Positions 1 to 9,135 of a stretch of DNA of 64,000 nucleotides are shown one piece after another; within the stretch, counting starts at the first letter, position 1, and each line of letters begins with the position of its first letter. Under the pieces are notes generated by a model that was not told the DNA's origin, searched no databases, and saw only the letters and a program-made list of their open reading frames with translations. The stretch is from positions 514,930-578,929 of the forward strand of contig NZ_JAKRFD010000001.1 in NCBI RefSeq assembly GCF_022348185.1, given 5' to 3'. The position numbers and the translations under genes were made by a program. The DNA comes from Epibacterium sp. Ofav1-8 (GTDB taxonomy: Bacteria > Pseudomonadota > Alphaproteobacteria > Rhodobacterales > Rhodobacteraceae).

Positions 1-214
1 TCAGTGGCGGCAAGGCGATCGCCAGCGAAATCAGCGGCATTTTGGGCATGTCCTGAATGCCCCAGGACACGCCAAGCAGCACCGACTGCAACGCAAAGCC
101 CACGACGGTCAGCATGACCACCCAATCAAGCCCCCGCCCGATGAAACGGGCAAGCTGCATGATCACGAAGATCAGGAAGAACGCGGTCAGGAACGGCAGG
201 GGGAAAAACAGCAA
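1..214 (-). CDS. Partial membrane-anchored AraC-type transcription regulator (N-terminal part)
   Basis: The gene runs off the left edge; about 71 N-terminal codons are visible. I start it at a TTG, because the frame has a TGA just upstream and a GGAG sits nine bases before the TTG. The visible protein is hydrophobic, with a first segment reading FFPLPFLTAFFLIFV and a second containing LQSVLLGVSWG. This pattern is familiar from AraC-family regulators that carry an N-terminal multi-helix membrane domain before a cytoplasmic helix-turn-helix. The DNA-binding part is outside the window, so the family call is tentative. It is co-directional with the biosynthetic cluster and about 140 bp beyond its last gene, so it could be linked to it or unrelated. 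Confidence 0.5.
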   Translation of the reverse strand, partial: MLFFPLPFLTAFFLIFVIMQLARFIGRGLDWVVMLTVVGFALQSVLLGVSWGIQDMPKMPLISLAIALPPL

Positions 215-353
215 GGCCTCAGTCTCCGGTCATTGAAGGCGGTCGTCTGGATCATGCGGCATCAGCAGGACGGCGGCACAGAACGCAGGGGGCTGCCCCG
301 ATCCTGACCCGGTACATATCGCCATATTCGGGCCTCTGTATGACACGTCCATC

Positions 354-1064
354 TCAGGCCGCCCTTCCCATATCAACGCGCATATCCAGAACCCGGTGTT
401 TGATTTCAACGGGGTATGCGGTCCATACCACTAAAGCGCTATCAATATTATTACACAACTCCTTATAGGAGAGTTGAGGGCGGATTGGGACCTCCATGTC
501 ACTGCAAAGAAGACGGGGCGCAAAAGGGTCGATGGCAAAACTGTCGAGGGGACAGGCGAGACCCCGGCCATCCGCCTTGATATAGGCTTCCTTGAGGACC
601 CAAAGCCGGGCAAAGGCGGCGTCAAACTCCGCAGATCGGAGCGGCAGGAGGCGCGCGCGTTCAGGCTCTGCAAAGAGCCGTGCTACCAACTGTCGCGCCC
701 GGGGGCGCGCTCGGCGCTGTTCCAGGTCAACCCCAAGCGGGGCGTGTCGGCACAGGGCAATCGCCGCATCTGCGCCAGAGTGGCTCAGGCTGAAATGCGG
801 GGCGTTGCGACCTTGCAGCACCGGGCGTCCATGAGCCTCGCGGAGAAACCGCAAGGCGTCGGGTGCGCATCCGCTGGCCGCGCCCAGAATTCGGCGCAGC
901 GCGGCATGGGCGGCGACATATTGCACCCGGTGCGCCGGCATCGAAATGGCTGTGGCCCGCGCGTGTTCCTCACGATCCAGCAGGGCCAGATCCTCAGGGC
1001 GCAGCTGATCGGGCAACCGGACATGCCAGACCTCGACCGGCAGTGGCGGCAACGCGCAACTCAT
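354..1064 (-). CDS. 4'-phosphopantetheinyl transferase (Sfp/AcpT-like)
   Basis: This 236-aa protein should transfer the 4'-phosphopantetheine arm of CoA onto the active serine of carrier proteins. The Mg-binding GVDLE motif lies at residues 111-115 and the catalytic WxxKEAYxK motif at about 155-163, followed by DGRGL. FSLSHS at 91-96 is the usual upstream family motif. Length matches Sfp-type enzymes (about 220-240 aa). Its start overlaps the end of the adjacent ACAD gene by 4 bp, so the two are translationally coupled. Its place at the end of a cluster with three small carrier proteins indicates that it activates them. It is the last gene of the transporter-side unit. Confidence 0.9.
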   Translation of the reverse strand: MSCALPPLPVEVWHVRLPDQLRPEDLALLDREEHARATAISMPAHRVQYVAAHAALRRILGAASGCAPDALRFLREAHGRPVLQGRNAPHFSLSHSGADAAIALCRHAPLGVDLEQRRARPRARQLVARLFAEPERARLLPLRSAEFDAAFARLWVLKEAYIKADGRGLACPLDSFAIDPFAPRLLCSDMEVPIRPQLSYKELCNNIDSALVVWTAYPVEIKHRVLDMRVDMGRAA

Positions 1065-2218
1065 AGCCCACTGGCCATGCTGCGGCCGATCAGGTCCTGA
1101 AGGATCTCGCTGGTGCCGCCCCAGATGGACTGCACCGATGCATCGAGAAGATCCTGGCTCGCAGCGGCGCCGCTGTCCCCGCTGATGCCGCCAGCCCCCC
1201 GCAGTTGTACCCCCAGCGCGGCGAGCTTCTTCAGGGTGGCGGTGGTCCGCAATTTTGCAATGCAGGCGCTCTTGGGGTCAAACCGCCCGTCCTGCACCTG
1301 TGGAATGCACTGATCGATGAAACTGCGGTTCACGGCACATTCGCTGTACAGATCCGCCAGGGCAAACCGGGGGTTTTGGTGATCGAGAAGACTGCCCTGC
1401 GGTGTGCGGCGTGCGTCGCAATCCCGGATCAGATCCTGCAAGATCCGCTCACAGCACCCCTGCGCATAGATGGCGAGAACCAGCCGCTCCACCCCGAGGA
1501 AACTCATCAGGTAGACAAAGCCCATGCCCTCGGCACCGAGGAGGTTGCCGCGCGGAACGACACAGTCCTCCAGCGAGATCCGACCGGTATCCAGTGCCGG
1601 CATGCCGCATTTCTGGATCGCTTGCTGACTGATACCCGGACGTTCGGTCTCCACCAGCACCAGGCTCAGTCCGGGTTGGTCGCCGATCGCACCACGCGCG
1701 CTCTGCGCGGCAACAATCACCACATCTGCGACTGACCCATTGGAAATATGTGTCTTGCATCCGTTCAGAACCAGGCTTTCACCGCTGTTGCGGGCCGTGG
1801 TGGCCATATCGGACATGGCGCTGCCGCCCTGCGGTTCGGTCAGGGCCAGCGCGCCGAGGGTTTCGCCCTGGCACAGGGCCGGGAGCAGGCGGTCTTTTTG
1901 CGCGTCCGTACCAAGCCGCAGAATGAATGGGGCGACGATATCGCTCTGCAGGCAGGTGAACAGCCCGTGGACACGGTGCCGCGCCAGTTCCTCGATCACG
2001 ATGGCGCTGTCGCGAAAGTCCCGCCCCGCGCCGCCATATTGCCGGGGTATCCCGCGTCCCAGCAACCCGGCCGCGCCAGCCCGTTGCCAAATGTCACGCG
2101 GTGTCTTCTTGTCTGCAACCCAGCGATCATGCTGCGGGACGACCTCGGAGGTCAGGAAACGGGACACCTCGGCGCGCCAGGCGTCGTGCTCGGGGTCGAA
2201 GAGGGTACGATTGAACAT
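1061..2218 (-). CDS. Acyl-CoA/acyl-carrier-protein dehydrogenase (ACAD family)
   Basis: This 385-aa protein has the standard ACAD layout: N-terminal helical domain, middle beta domain with the FAD-binding signature ALTEPQGGS, and C-terminal helical bundle ending in IWGGTSEI. Enzymes of this family desaturate acyl thioesters at alpha,beta using FAD. In many natural-product clusters they act on carrier-bound aminoacyl groups, for example prolyl-PCP in pyrrole formation. The position of the catalytic Glu in MCAD (YEGT) is Gly here. That is common in bacterial ACADs which place the base elsewhere, but it leaves the catalytic residue unassigned. It is 12 bp downstream of the luciferase-like gene and coupled to the PPTase gene. 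The substrate cannot be read from sequence. Confidence 0.88.
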   Translation of the reverse strand: MFNRTLFDPEHDAWRAEVSRFLTSEVVPQHDRWVADKKTPRDIWQRAGAAGLLGRGIPRQYGGAGRDFRDSAIVIEELARHRVHGLFTCLQSDIVAPFILRLGTDAQKDRLLPALCQGETLGALALTEPQGGSAMSDMATTARNSGESLVLNGCKTHISNGSVADVVIVAAQSARGAIGDQPGLSLVLVETERPGISQQAIQKCGMPALDTGRISLEDCVVPRGNLLGAEGMGFVYLMSFLGVERLVLAIYAQGCCERILQDLIRDCDARRTPQGSLLDHQNPRFALADLYSECAVNRSFIDQCIPQVQDGRFDPKSACIAKLRTTATLKKLAALGVQLRGAGGISGDSGAAASQDLLDASVQSIWGGTSEILQDLIGRSMASGL

Positions 2219-2230
2219 GGTGTCTCGCGA

Positions 2231-3253
2231 TCAGCTGAAGGAGGCGGGTTCGGGACGCAGGACCTGCGCACCACCGAGCTGCACCGCGCGAAGGCTGTGC
2301 TGAAGCTCCGCCTCGCTTTCCGGCACGTCCAGGATCAGCGTGGTATAGCCAAGGGCCCGATACCGGCCGACATAGGCCGCCACCTCGCCGTAGCTGCCGA
2401 CCAGATAGGGGCAGAATGTCTTGTAGTTGCGCAGGGGAAACAGCCAGTAGGCACCATCGCGCGCCTCGTGCAGGTCATCCGCTTTTTGCGAGATTTCCTG
2501 GTGCCAGATGCTGTCGGTGGTGCCCCGAGCCATCTTGTGGGCGAATTGGCCACGCCGATCCGCCGGGAACCGCAGGCGTGCCTCCTGCCAGGCCTCGTCG
2601 GAGGTTTCACGGGCAATGACGCCAAAGCGCAGGCCGATCTGGCCTTCTCCGGGAAGCGGGGCAAGCGGTTCGAGATCGTGAGGCGGCTTGGTGTAGCTGA
2701 GGCGGGTGGCCCCCAGGGTCGCCGCTGCCGCCGCGCAGGCCTCAGATGCGCCGGAGAGGTAAATCTCGGGCATGAGTTCCGGCGGCAGCTCTGGCGAGAG
2801 CGTCAGATTGGTCACCTGATAATATGTGCCGCTGAAAGTCACGGATTCTCCGCGCAGCAGCGCCTGTAGAATTTGCGTGTACTCCACCAGCCGGTCATAG
2901 CGGGCATCATGCTCGGTTGCGTCACCCAGCTGCTCCAGATCGCGGACAAAGCCCCCGGCCACCATGTTAAGCGCCATCTTGCGCCCATAGAGAAAGGCGA
3001 GGGAGGACACCTTTCGCGCGGCAGCCAGGGGAGACATGTAAAGCGGTTGAACAGCGACCAGCGGTACGAAGCGATGGGTCCGCTCCATCACCGCCTGGGC
3101 GACGGTCCACGGGTCCATCAGGCTGTTGTCGGTATAGATCAGCATCCCCTCAACGCCGGCGGTTTCATTCCATTGCGCCAGCGTTCCCACGGCATCGAGA
3201 TAGGCACCGGGCGCGTAGCGGACAGAAGGCGGAGCGGTGGTCAGAAGTTTCAT
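2231..3253 (-). CDS. Luciferase-like (LLM class) flavin-dependent monooxygenase
   Basis: This is a TIM-barrel FMNH2-dependent monooxygenase-like protein of 340 aa, related to bacterial luciferase/SsuD. I choose the ATG at 3253 (MKLLTTAPP) because AAGGA precedes it by about 8 bases. A GTG 54 bases upstream would overlap the previous gene but lacks a ribosome site. Family-typical features are the segment DPWTVAQAVMERT, the SPLAAARKVSSL strand-helix, and the NMVAGGF motif at the flavin phosphate site. Such enzymes hydroxylate, N-oxygenate or cleave C-S and C-N bonds with reduced FMN supplied by a separate reductase. No flavin reductase is encoded in this cluster, although one exists at 51.1 kb in another operon. 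Its product role is unknown. Confidence 0.85.
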   Translation of the reverse strand: MKLLTTAPPSVRYAPGAYLDAVGTLAQWNETAGVEGMLIYTDNSLMDPWTVAQAVMERTHRFVPLVAVQPLYMSPLAAARKVSSLAFLYGRKMALNMVAGGFVRDLEQLGDATEHDARYDRLVEYTQILQALLRGESVTFSGTYYQVTNLTLSPELPPELMPEIYLSGASEACAAAAATLGATRLSYTKPPHDLEPLAPLPGEGQIGLRFGVIARETSDEAWQEARLRFPADRRGQFAHKMARGTTDSIWHQEISQKADDLHEARDGAYWLFPLRNYKTFCPYLVGSYGEVAAYVGRYRALGYTTLILDVPESEAELQHSLRAVQLGGAQVLRPEPASFS

Positions 3254-3303
3254 CTTGGTATTCCTTGCCAAAGAGATGGGAGATCGCAAAGCGGCGCGAC
3301 GCG

Positions 3304-4680
3304 TCACTCGGCCAGTTCGCTGCAGAGCACGTCGAGCCTGTCCGGCGGATCAAGCAGATGCAGGACGCGGTCGATCTGGCCACGCATCGCCGGGCGCATG
3401 ACGGAGGCGGAAAAGGCGAGCCGCAACCGCTCGGCGAGGTGATCGCACTCGGCGTCCGGCTGTTGCCGCATCTGCGGGTAGGCGCGATCAACAGCGCCGC
3501 CGATGTTCCAGGCCCAGCCAGCCGTCCGGCAGGCTTCTTGCAGATAGGCGCTTTGTGCCATTGCCAGATCTGGCTGGCGGGTCAGTGTGTTATGCAGCGA
3601 CAGTGCCTGAAGCGCGGCAACGCTCATGCCCTGTCCAAACAGCGGGTTGAAGGTCGCGATGGTGTCTCCGATCGGAAAGTACCCGACCGGCAGGTCCTCT
3701 GCGATGTGATCAAAGCGCCGGAAGCGCACCGTCTTGATCGCAAAGCCACGCAGGCGCGAGACCATCGGCGCATCTGCCAGTCGGGCGGAGAGCTCTGCGC
3801 CGGCGATGGCCTCGAACAGCTGGCGAAAGCTCTGCTCGTCTCGCGGCATCTGGGCGCCGAAACGTCCGGTCAGGGTGATGATCCAGCGGTTGTGTTCCAC
3901 CGGCGCCATGACCAGGCTGCGGGTTCCGGGCGCCTGTGCCGGGCGGAGCCAGGCGCTGAGGGCGGTGGAACCATCCTGCGCGGTCCTGTCAAAGAAGGCA
4001 CTGCAGTAGCGGATGTCAGGTGTCCGGGTGTCTTCCGGCGGGAGGCGGCCCGACGCCGCCGCCAGCCATTTGAGACTGTCGCCGGCCCGCCCCGAGGCAT
4101 CTATGACGATGTCTGCGGGGACCGGGCGATCCGGTGTGGAGGGAGGCTGCGCTGTGTCCTGTACATGGACCCCGGTGATACGCGCCGAATGCGGGTCTTC
4201 ACCCGTCTGAGTCACCAGCCCCCGGACACGGCCGGACATGAGGGTCAGATGTGGTATCCTTCGCACCCGTTGCCGCAGCGCCTGTTCGAGGAGCGGCCGA
4301 CTCTGGCTCAGCACCATCGGACCGGTGTCTTCGGGCGTGCACCATTCGTGCCCATCGTGAGTGCGCCATTGCGACCGGACCTTGAGAGGCAGGCTTCCGG
4401 CCCGTTGCAGCGCCGCCCCGATCCCCGGCATCAATTGTTCCAGCGCCTGCCGGCCGCTGTCCAGCAACGCATGGACATGCGGGGCCTGCGGGATACGGCG
4501 CCTGTAGGTGGCACCGTCGGGGAGGCCGTCGGGCTCGATCAGAATGATCGACGCGGCATGGGGGGCAAGCGCGCTACAGGCGGCAAGACCGGCAATGCCG
4601 CCACCGATGACCACCGCGCGAGGACGCTCTGGGTGCATCCCACGCGGTGGGGGGGAGGTCGAGGGCTGCGGCAGTGCCAT
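3304..4680 (-). CDS. FAD-dependent oxidoreductase (monooxygenase/geranylgeranyl-reductase-like)
   Basis: A 458-aa flavoprotein with an N-terminal Rossmann dinucleotide motif GGGIAGLAA (residues about 26-34) and an E at the end of the second strand (LIEPDG) for FAD ribose. A C-terminal GD...FNPLFGQGMS motif fits the FAD pyrophosphate site of the group A monooxygenase, halogenase and prenyl-reductase superfamily. The WxWxIP signature of tryptophan-type halogenases was not seen, so halogenation is not supported. Neither candidate start (4680, or an ATG at 4638) has a clear ribosome site. It lies 4 bp after the FtsX permease gene. It is likely a tailoring oxidase or reductase of the cluster product; substrate unknown. 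Confidence 0.8.
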   Translation of the reverse strand: MALPQPSTSPPPRGMHPERPRAVVIGGGIAGLAACSALAPHAASIILIEPDGLPDGATYRRRIPQAPHVHALLDSGRQALEQLMPGIGAALQRAGSLPLKVRSQWRTHDGHEWCTPEDTGPMVLSQSRPLLEQALRQRVRRIPHLTLMSGRVRGLVTQTGEDPHSARITGVHVQDTAQPPSTPDRPVPADIVIDASGRAGDSLKWLAAASGRLPPEDTRTPDIRYCSAFFDRTAQDGSTALSAWLRPAQAPGTRSLVMAPVEHNRWIITLTGRFGAQMPRDEQSFRQLFEAIAGAELSARLADAPMVSRLRGFAIKTVRFRRFDHIAEDLPVGYFPIGDTIATFNPLFGQGMSVAALQALSLHNTLTRQPDLAMAQSAYLQEACRTAGWAWNIGGAVDRAYPQMRQQPDAECDHLAERLRLAFSASVMRPAMRGQIDRVLHLLDPPDRLDVLCSELAE

Positions 4681-4684
4681 CGGC

Positions 4685-5878
4685 TCAGGCCCGTCCGGTC
4701 ATTGCCGCGCGCAGGGGGACGCGTGTGGCGCGCAATGCGGGCAAGCCGCCGCCGACCGCACCGATCGCAAGAGCCAGCACCACCGCGCTCACCGCCTGTG
4801 GCCAGGACAGGGCGAGCTGAAACGCCAACTGTGCATTCGCGCCGCCCTTTGTCGAGGCACTCCAGCCATCGAGCCCGATCCAGGCCAGCGCCACACCGAT
4901 GGCGCAGCCGATCAGTGTCAGAACCAGCGCTTCGACAAGCGTTGCTACAAACGCCGCGCTGCGGCTGAACCCCAATGCGCGCACGGTGGCGATCTCGATC
5001 ATCCGGTCGGAGACCGAACTGTACATGGTGGTCATGGCACCCACCGCGGCGCCGAAGGCCATGACGATCGCCAGGGGCCATCCCAGGAACAGGATGATGC
5101 GGCTGATGTCGCTGGCCTGGGCGGCGTAAAAGGCCTTTTCGGTCTGTGCCGCCAGTCCCATGTCGAGCTCGTCTTCCACATAGGCGCGAAACTGTTCAAA
5201 CCGCGCTGCATCGGAGAGTTGCACACGCAGGGACTGGATCTGGTTGGGGCGGTTGAATTGCGCCTGTACCAGCCCCGCATCGGCCAGCAGCTCGCTCTCG
5301 AAGACACTGCCCCCGGCCGTGAAGTGCCCGACGACGGTCCATTGCGAGCGCCCGAAGGTGATCGTATCGCCCACTGCCAGATTGCGGTAGCGCGATGCCA
5401 GACGCGCACCAACAACGATCTCGGCAGTGCCGGGGGTCATCATGCGGCCATCGCTGATCTGCACCCGGGGGCGGAGCGTCAGGCCGGTTTGGTCGATACC
5501 ACGCAGCGACAGGGTTTCATTCTTGTTGCTGTCCAGTGCGACCGCGTCCACCGGCACCACCAGTTCCCGAGAGATCAGAGGCGTGCCATCGTCGGTGCGA
5601 ACAAGGCCGGGGGCCTCTTCAACCAGATGGGCCTGCTGGGTCTCGATCCGGCTCAGGGCCTCGCTGAAGGCACCGCGACTGAGCACCAGCGCCACGTTGT
5701 CGGCGCCGGTCGACGACAGCGTCTTGCGAAAGCCGTTGGCCATGGCGAGAAAGCCCAGGAGCACCAGCACAACGAGGGTCACGGACAGCACCATCGACAG
5801 GGAAATCCAGGCCCGGCGCGGCAGGCTGCGCAGGTTGGCGGTCGAGAGCGCGAGGGATTGACGGAGAAAACCGAACAT
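4685..5878 (-). CDS. ABC transporter permease, FtsX/MacB type (second of two)
   Basis: A 397-aa permease starting with MFGFLRQSLALSTANLRSLPRR. It has one N-terminal membrane helix (about 25-45), a large periplasmic domain, and three C-terminal helices typical of FtsX-like permeases, with the conserved segment MYSSVSDRMIEIATVRALG linking the second and third. The ATG at 5878 is only a few bases from the end of the first permease gene. Together with the other permease, the ATPase and the HlyD-like protein it forms a MacAB-like pump with a split, heterodimeric permease. The pump most likely exports the cluster product or protects the cell. Confidence 0.9.
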   Translation of the reverse strand: MFGFLRQSLALSTANLRSLPRRAWISLSMVLSVTLVVLVLLGFLAMANGFRKTLSSTGADNVALVLSRGAFSEALSRIETQQAHLVEEAPGLVRTDDGTPLISRELVVPVDAVALDSNKNETLSLRGIDQTGLTLRPRVQISDGRMMTPGTAEIVVGARLASRYRNLAVGDTITFGRSQWTVVGHFTAGGSVFESELLADAGLVQAQFNRPNQIQSLRVQLSDAARFEQFRAYVEDELDMGLAAQTEKAFYAAQASDISRIILFLGWPLAIVMAFGAAVGAMTTMYSSVSDRMIEIATVRALGFSRSAAFVATLVEALVLTLIGCAIGVALAWIGLDGWSASTKGGANAQLAFQLALSWPQAVSAVVLALAIGAVGGGLPALRATRVPLRAAMTGRA

Positions 5879-5882
5879 TGGA

Positions 5883-7043
5883 TCACCTGTGTTTGAGAGC
5901 TGCCGCGATCGGCAGGCGAAGAGCATTGATCGAGGGCAGCGCGCCGCAGGCGAGGGCAAATCCCACCGCCAGCGCCACCGCCGTGCCAATCACGCGCGGG
6001 GTGAGGTAGAGGCCGGGCACGACGCTTTGCAGCGCATCGGCCAGCATGGGGATCACCGCGGCCGTGAGACTGAGCCCGAGGCACAGCCCCAGCGCAAACA
6101 GCACCAGTGTTTCCGCCAGAACGATGCGCATGATCCGCCCGCCGGAAAAGCCGAGGACTTTCAACACGCCGATCTCCAGCGTGCGCTCCCGGATGGCAAA
6201 GATCATCGTATTGGCGACGATCATCAGGATGGTGGCAAAGGCGACCCCGACGATCAGCCGGACCAAAAGCGCGATATTGGCAAATTGCTCCAGGAAGGCC
6301 GACATGAAGGCGGTTTCGGATTGGGTCCGGGTCTGGGCGCCGGAATTGGCATAGGCGGCGTCAATCTGGCGGGACAGGGCGTCGGTGTCCGCGCCCGGTT
6401 GCGGTTTGATGCCGTAGAGATCGACCCGGTTGCGATTGCGCAGGACCGCGGCGTGGAAATAATCGGACCGCGCCAGCAGAAAGCTGGTGTCGGTGGTGAT
6501 CTCGGCCCCGTCGAAAATCCCGGCAATGGTGAAGCGCCAGTTGCGATCCCCGCCGTCGCGGGCGTGCACAAAGCTGGTCAGCGTCACACTGTCTCCGGTA
6601 TGCCAGCCCATCCGATCAGCAAGGGTGCGCCCGACCAGAATGGCGGTGCGATCCGCCTCGGCGGCGCGCAGCATGTCGGGCGTGAAATTATAGGTGTCGG
6701 CATAGACCCGGGCGTAGCTTTCAAGATCGACCGCGTTGGCACCGACGATGTTGCGCTCGTTGCCGACAAAGGCGCGCAGGCGGGTGATGTGGGTGACCTC
6801 GGCCACGTCATCAAGTGCTTCGATCTCCGGCAGATAGGACAAGGGCAGCGTCTCGTTGCCGCCGACCTTGGAGGCGACCACCAGCCGCGCGGTCTGTGAC
6901 CCGGCCCCTTCAAACCCCTGGCGAAAGCTTGACAGGACGCCAAAGATGAAGAAGGCGACGCCGATGCACAGGATCAGCAATACGCTGCGCAAGAGCTTGC
7001 GCGTCAGGTTCTGACGGATCAGCAGGGACGGGCTCAGGCGCAT
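5883..7043 (-). CDS. ABC transporter permease, FtsX/MacB type (first of two)
   Basis: A 386-aa permease beginning MRLSPSLLIRQNLTRKLLRS, followed by a strong membrane helix (LLILCIGVAFFIFGVL). A periplasmic domain of about 200 residues and three C-terminal helices follow, with the FtsX-type cytosolic signature TLEIGVLKVLG. It is distantly similar in layout to its downstream neighbour, which suggests an old duplication. Its start overlaps the ATPase gene by 10 bp, so the ATPase and both permeases should be made together. It acts in the inner membrane as half of an export permease. Confidence 0.9.
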   Translation of the reverse strand: MRLSPSLLIRQNLTRKLLRSVLLILCIGVAFFIFGVLSSFRQGFEGAGSQTARLVVASKVGGNETLPLSYLPEIEALDDVAEVTHITRLRAFVGNERNIVGANAVDLESYARVYADTYNFTPDMLRAAEADRTAILVGRTLADRMGWHTGDSVTLTSFVHARDGGDRNWRFTIAGIFDGAEITTDTSFLLARSDYFHAAVLRNRNRVDLYGIKPQPGADTDALSRQIDAAYANSGAQTRTQSETAFMSAFLEQFANIALLVRLIVGVAFATILMIVANTMIFAIRERTLEIGVLKVLGFSGGRIMRIVLAETLVLFALGLCLGLSLTAAVIPMLADALQSVVPGLYLTPRVIGTAVALAVGFALACGALPSINALRLPIAAALKHR

Positions 7044-7738
7044 TGCGCGATCTCCTCCGACACGAAACGCCCCTTGTCGAGGAACACGGTACGTTTGGCC
7101 ACGCGGGTCGAGCTTTCGTCGTGGGTGACCATGATGATGGTCTTGCCCAGTTTGGTGTTCAGAAGTTGCAGCAGGTCCAGGATCTCGTCGGCGGACTTGC
7201 GGTCCAGATCGCCGGTGGGTTCGTCGCAGAGCAGGATGCGCGGGTCGCTGGCGATGGCGCGTGCGATGCCGACCCGTTGCTGCTGCCCGCCGGACAGCAG
7301 TGACGGCAGGTGATCGTGCCGATCCGACAGACCGACGATATCCAGGATCGTATGCACCCGCTCGCGCCGTTCCGACGCGCTGAGGTCGGTCAGCAGGAGC
7401 GGCAGCTCGACATTCTGCGCGGCACTCAGCATCGGCATCAGGTTGTAGAACTGGAACACGAAGCCGATCACCTCGGACCGCCAGCGCGTCAGGGCGCGGG
7501 TGCTCATCTTGTCGAGCATGGTGCCGCCAATGCTGACATGGCCCTTGTCGACCGTATCGATGCCGCCGATCAGGTTGAGGATGGTGGATTTTCCCGACCC
7601 CGACGGCCCCATGATGGCGAGAAAATCGCCATCGGGAATGGACATGGTCAGATCATCGAAGATCGGAATGCGGGACTTGCCCAGCGGGTAGCTCTTGCAG
7701 ACGTTGGTGAGTTCGATGTCGTATGAGACAGGGGTCAT
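7034..7738 (-). CDS. ABC transporter ATP-binding protein (MacB/LolD family)
   Basis: This 234-aa ATPase has all nucleotide-binding motifs: Walker A GPSGSGKST, Q-loop FVFQFYNLMP, signature LSGGQQQRVGIARAI, Walker B ILLCDEPTGDLD and the switch His in MVTHD. The FYNLMP Q-loop and DLD D-loop are characteristic of the MacB/LolD/FtsE subgroup, which pairs with FtsX-type permeases. Both permeases follow directly. It begins 3 bp after the HlyD-like gene. It should energise the pump from the cytosolic side. Confidence 0.95.
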   Translation of the reverse strand: MTPVSYDIELTNVCKSYPLGKSRIPIFDDLTMSIPDGDFLAIMGPSGSGKSTILNLIGGIDTVDKGHVSIGGTMLDKMSTRALTRWRSEVIGFVFQFYNLMPMLSAAQNVELPLLLTDLSASERRERVHTILDIVGLSDRHDHLPSLLSGGQQQRVGIARAIASDPRILLCDEPTGDLDRKSADEILDLLQLLNTKLGKTIIMVTHDESSTRVAKRTVFLDKGRFVSEEIAQCA

Positions 7739-7741
7739 GGG

Positions 7742-8944
7742 TCAGTTGCTCCCGTTGATCCGGAGTTGGGCCAGCGCCCGGTCCGTGAGGTTGGTGAAAG
7801 TAGCTTTGGCAGACATATTGGGCCGCACGCCGTCCAGATCGGTGGTGTCCAGCTTGAGGCGCACGCGGATCGTGGCTTTTTCCCGCGAGGCGCGCGGATC
7901 AATCGCCGACACCTGCGCCGCAAGAATCCGGTCGGGAAAGGCATCGAGACGCACTTCGGCGATCTGATCGCGGCGGATCGTGGCGATATTGCGTTCCGAG
8001 ACATCGACATCGACATAGAGCTGGCTGACGTCCATCAGCTCCATCAGCCCGGCCTCGTCGGCACCGCCGTTGATGCCGGAGGAAACCGTCATGCCGGGGG
8101 CCGCTGGCAGATCCACGACCACCGCATCGAAAGGGGCACGCAGCACGTGTTTTTCCAGATCGCTCTGTGCCCGCTGCAGGGTCAGCCGTGCGGTTTCAAG
8201 TTGGCTGCGGGCGATCGAGATGTCGTGGCCGAGGCTGGCCAGTTGAAGCTGTGCGTCTTCCAGCTCGGCGCGTTTGCCGATGCCGCGGGCTTCCAGCGTT
8301 TCCAGACGGCGCAGCGGGGCCGCGGCGGCGGCATGGTCGGCGCGGGCACTGTCGAGCCGAGCCTGGGCCAGCCGCATGTCTTCGCGCGCCAGATCGAGGG
8401 CCAATCGGGCATTGCCGTCTTCCAGCCTCAACACCGGAGTGCCCGCATCCAGACGGCTGCCAATTGTCACGTCGACACTGTCGACCCGCCCCCCGATCTC
8501 CGACATCAGAATGACGGAAGTGGGCGCAACCACAAAGCCTGAACCGACAATCCGCGGCCCCGGTGCCGGTTTGGGCGGCGCGGCAGAGGCAGAGGCGGTG
8601 TCATCATCTGCGGACGCCCGGGCGTGTCGCTCGGCGGCCGGTGGCTCTGCGCCTGTCGCAGGGGTGGCCGGATCGGCCTGATCCGGATCGGCTTGGTCCA
8701 GCAGCTTCTTGGCCGGCTCCAAAAGGGGGGCGGCCAGCGTGATTGCGCGATCCTGTAGCGCCGGAGACAGATAGAGCGCACTCCCCCCGGCCAACAGGAC
8801 CAGACCCAGACCATAAACCCAGAATGGCGCTGAACGCCGGCCGCGGCGCTCGGATCCTGAACCGGAGGCTGTGCGCGGGGCAGCGTCTGCCCTGTCGATG
8901 GAGAGAGAGCGCAGCCTGGTTTCGAGATCATCGGGATTGGACAT
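7742..8944 (-). CDS. Periplasmic adaptor protein (HlyD/MacA family)
   Basis: A 400-aa membrane-fusion protein. A cytosolic N-terminus of about 40 residues rich in Ser/Arg precedes one membrane helix (FWVYGLGLVLLAGGSALYL). Then come a Pro/Ala-rich linker, a lipoyl-type beta domain, a long alpha-helical hairpin (RLALDLAREDMRLAQ and onward) and a beta-barrel with the family signature RAPFDAVVVDL. It would link the inner-membrane ABC pump to an outer-membrane channel; no TolC-like gene is in the window. It is the first gene of the transport unit, with 191 bp of non-coding DNA upstream, so its promoter should lie there. Confidence 0.9.
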   Translation of the reverse strand: MSNPDDLETRLRSLSIDRADAAPRTASGSGSERRGRRSAPFWVYGLGLVLLAGGSALYLSPALQDRAITLAAPLLEPAKKLLDQADPDQADPATPATGAEPPAAERHARASADDDTASASAAPPKPAPGPRIVGSGFVVAPTSVILMSEIGGRVDSVDVTIGSRLDAGTPVLRLEDGNARLALDLAREDMRLAQARLDSARADHAAAAAPLRRLETLEARGIGKRAELEDAQLQLASLGHDISIARSQLETARLTLQRAQSDLEKHVLRAPFDAVVVDLPAAPGMTVSSGINGGADEAGLMELMDVSQLYVDVDVSERNIATIRRDQIAEVRLDAFPDRILAAQVSAIDPRASREKATIRVRLKLDTTDLDGVRPNMSAKATFTNLTDRALAQLRINGSN

Positions 8945-9040
8945 TTCGGATCGCTTTCCTCGCGGGGGGCAGGCCGGTGACGGATTGGTCGCACTCGGGC
9001 GACGGGATGGATCGAGCTTGGAACATCAGGGCGGGACGCG

Positions 9041-9053
9041 AGACCTAAATCAC
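9041..9053 (-). promoter_or_regulatory. Candidate operator shared with the cluster's main promoter region
   Basis: On the minus strand this reads GTGATTTAGGTCT and lies 97 bp upstream of the HlyD-like start. A near copy, GTGATCTAGGCCT (11 of 13 identical), lies on the same strand at 26076-26088, upstream of the first biosynthetic gene. The match is visible in the sequence; a role as a binding site for a common regulator is inference. I could not assign clear -35/-10 boxes in the 8945-9135 gap. Confidence 0.35.
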
Positions 9054-9135
9054 AAAGAAGGACGTCCTAATCGGCGTTTTGCTCCGCTTATTAAGGGGTT
9101 GAGCGTGATGTTGGTCGTCCCGGAGACGCATCGGA

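Noticed and set aside
3304..4680. FAD enzyme as a flavin-dependent halogenase
   Set aside because: The WxWxIP signature was not found; only general FAD-binding motifs of the superfamily are present.
5883..5989. Upstream-extended start for the second FtsX permease
   Set aside because: The extension is Arg/Trp-rich, lies inside the first permease gene and lacks family similarity; the ATG at 5878 fits the permease N-terminus.
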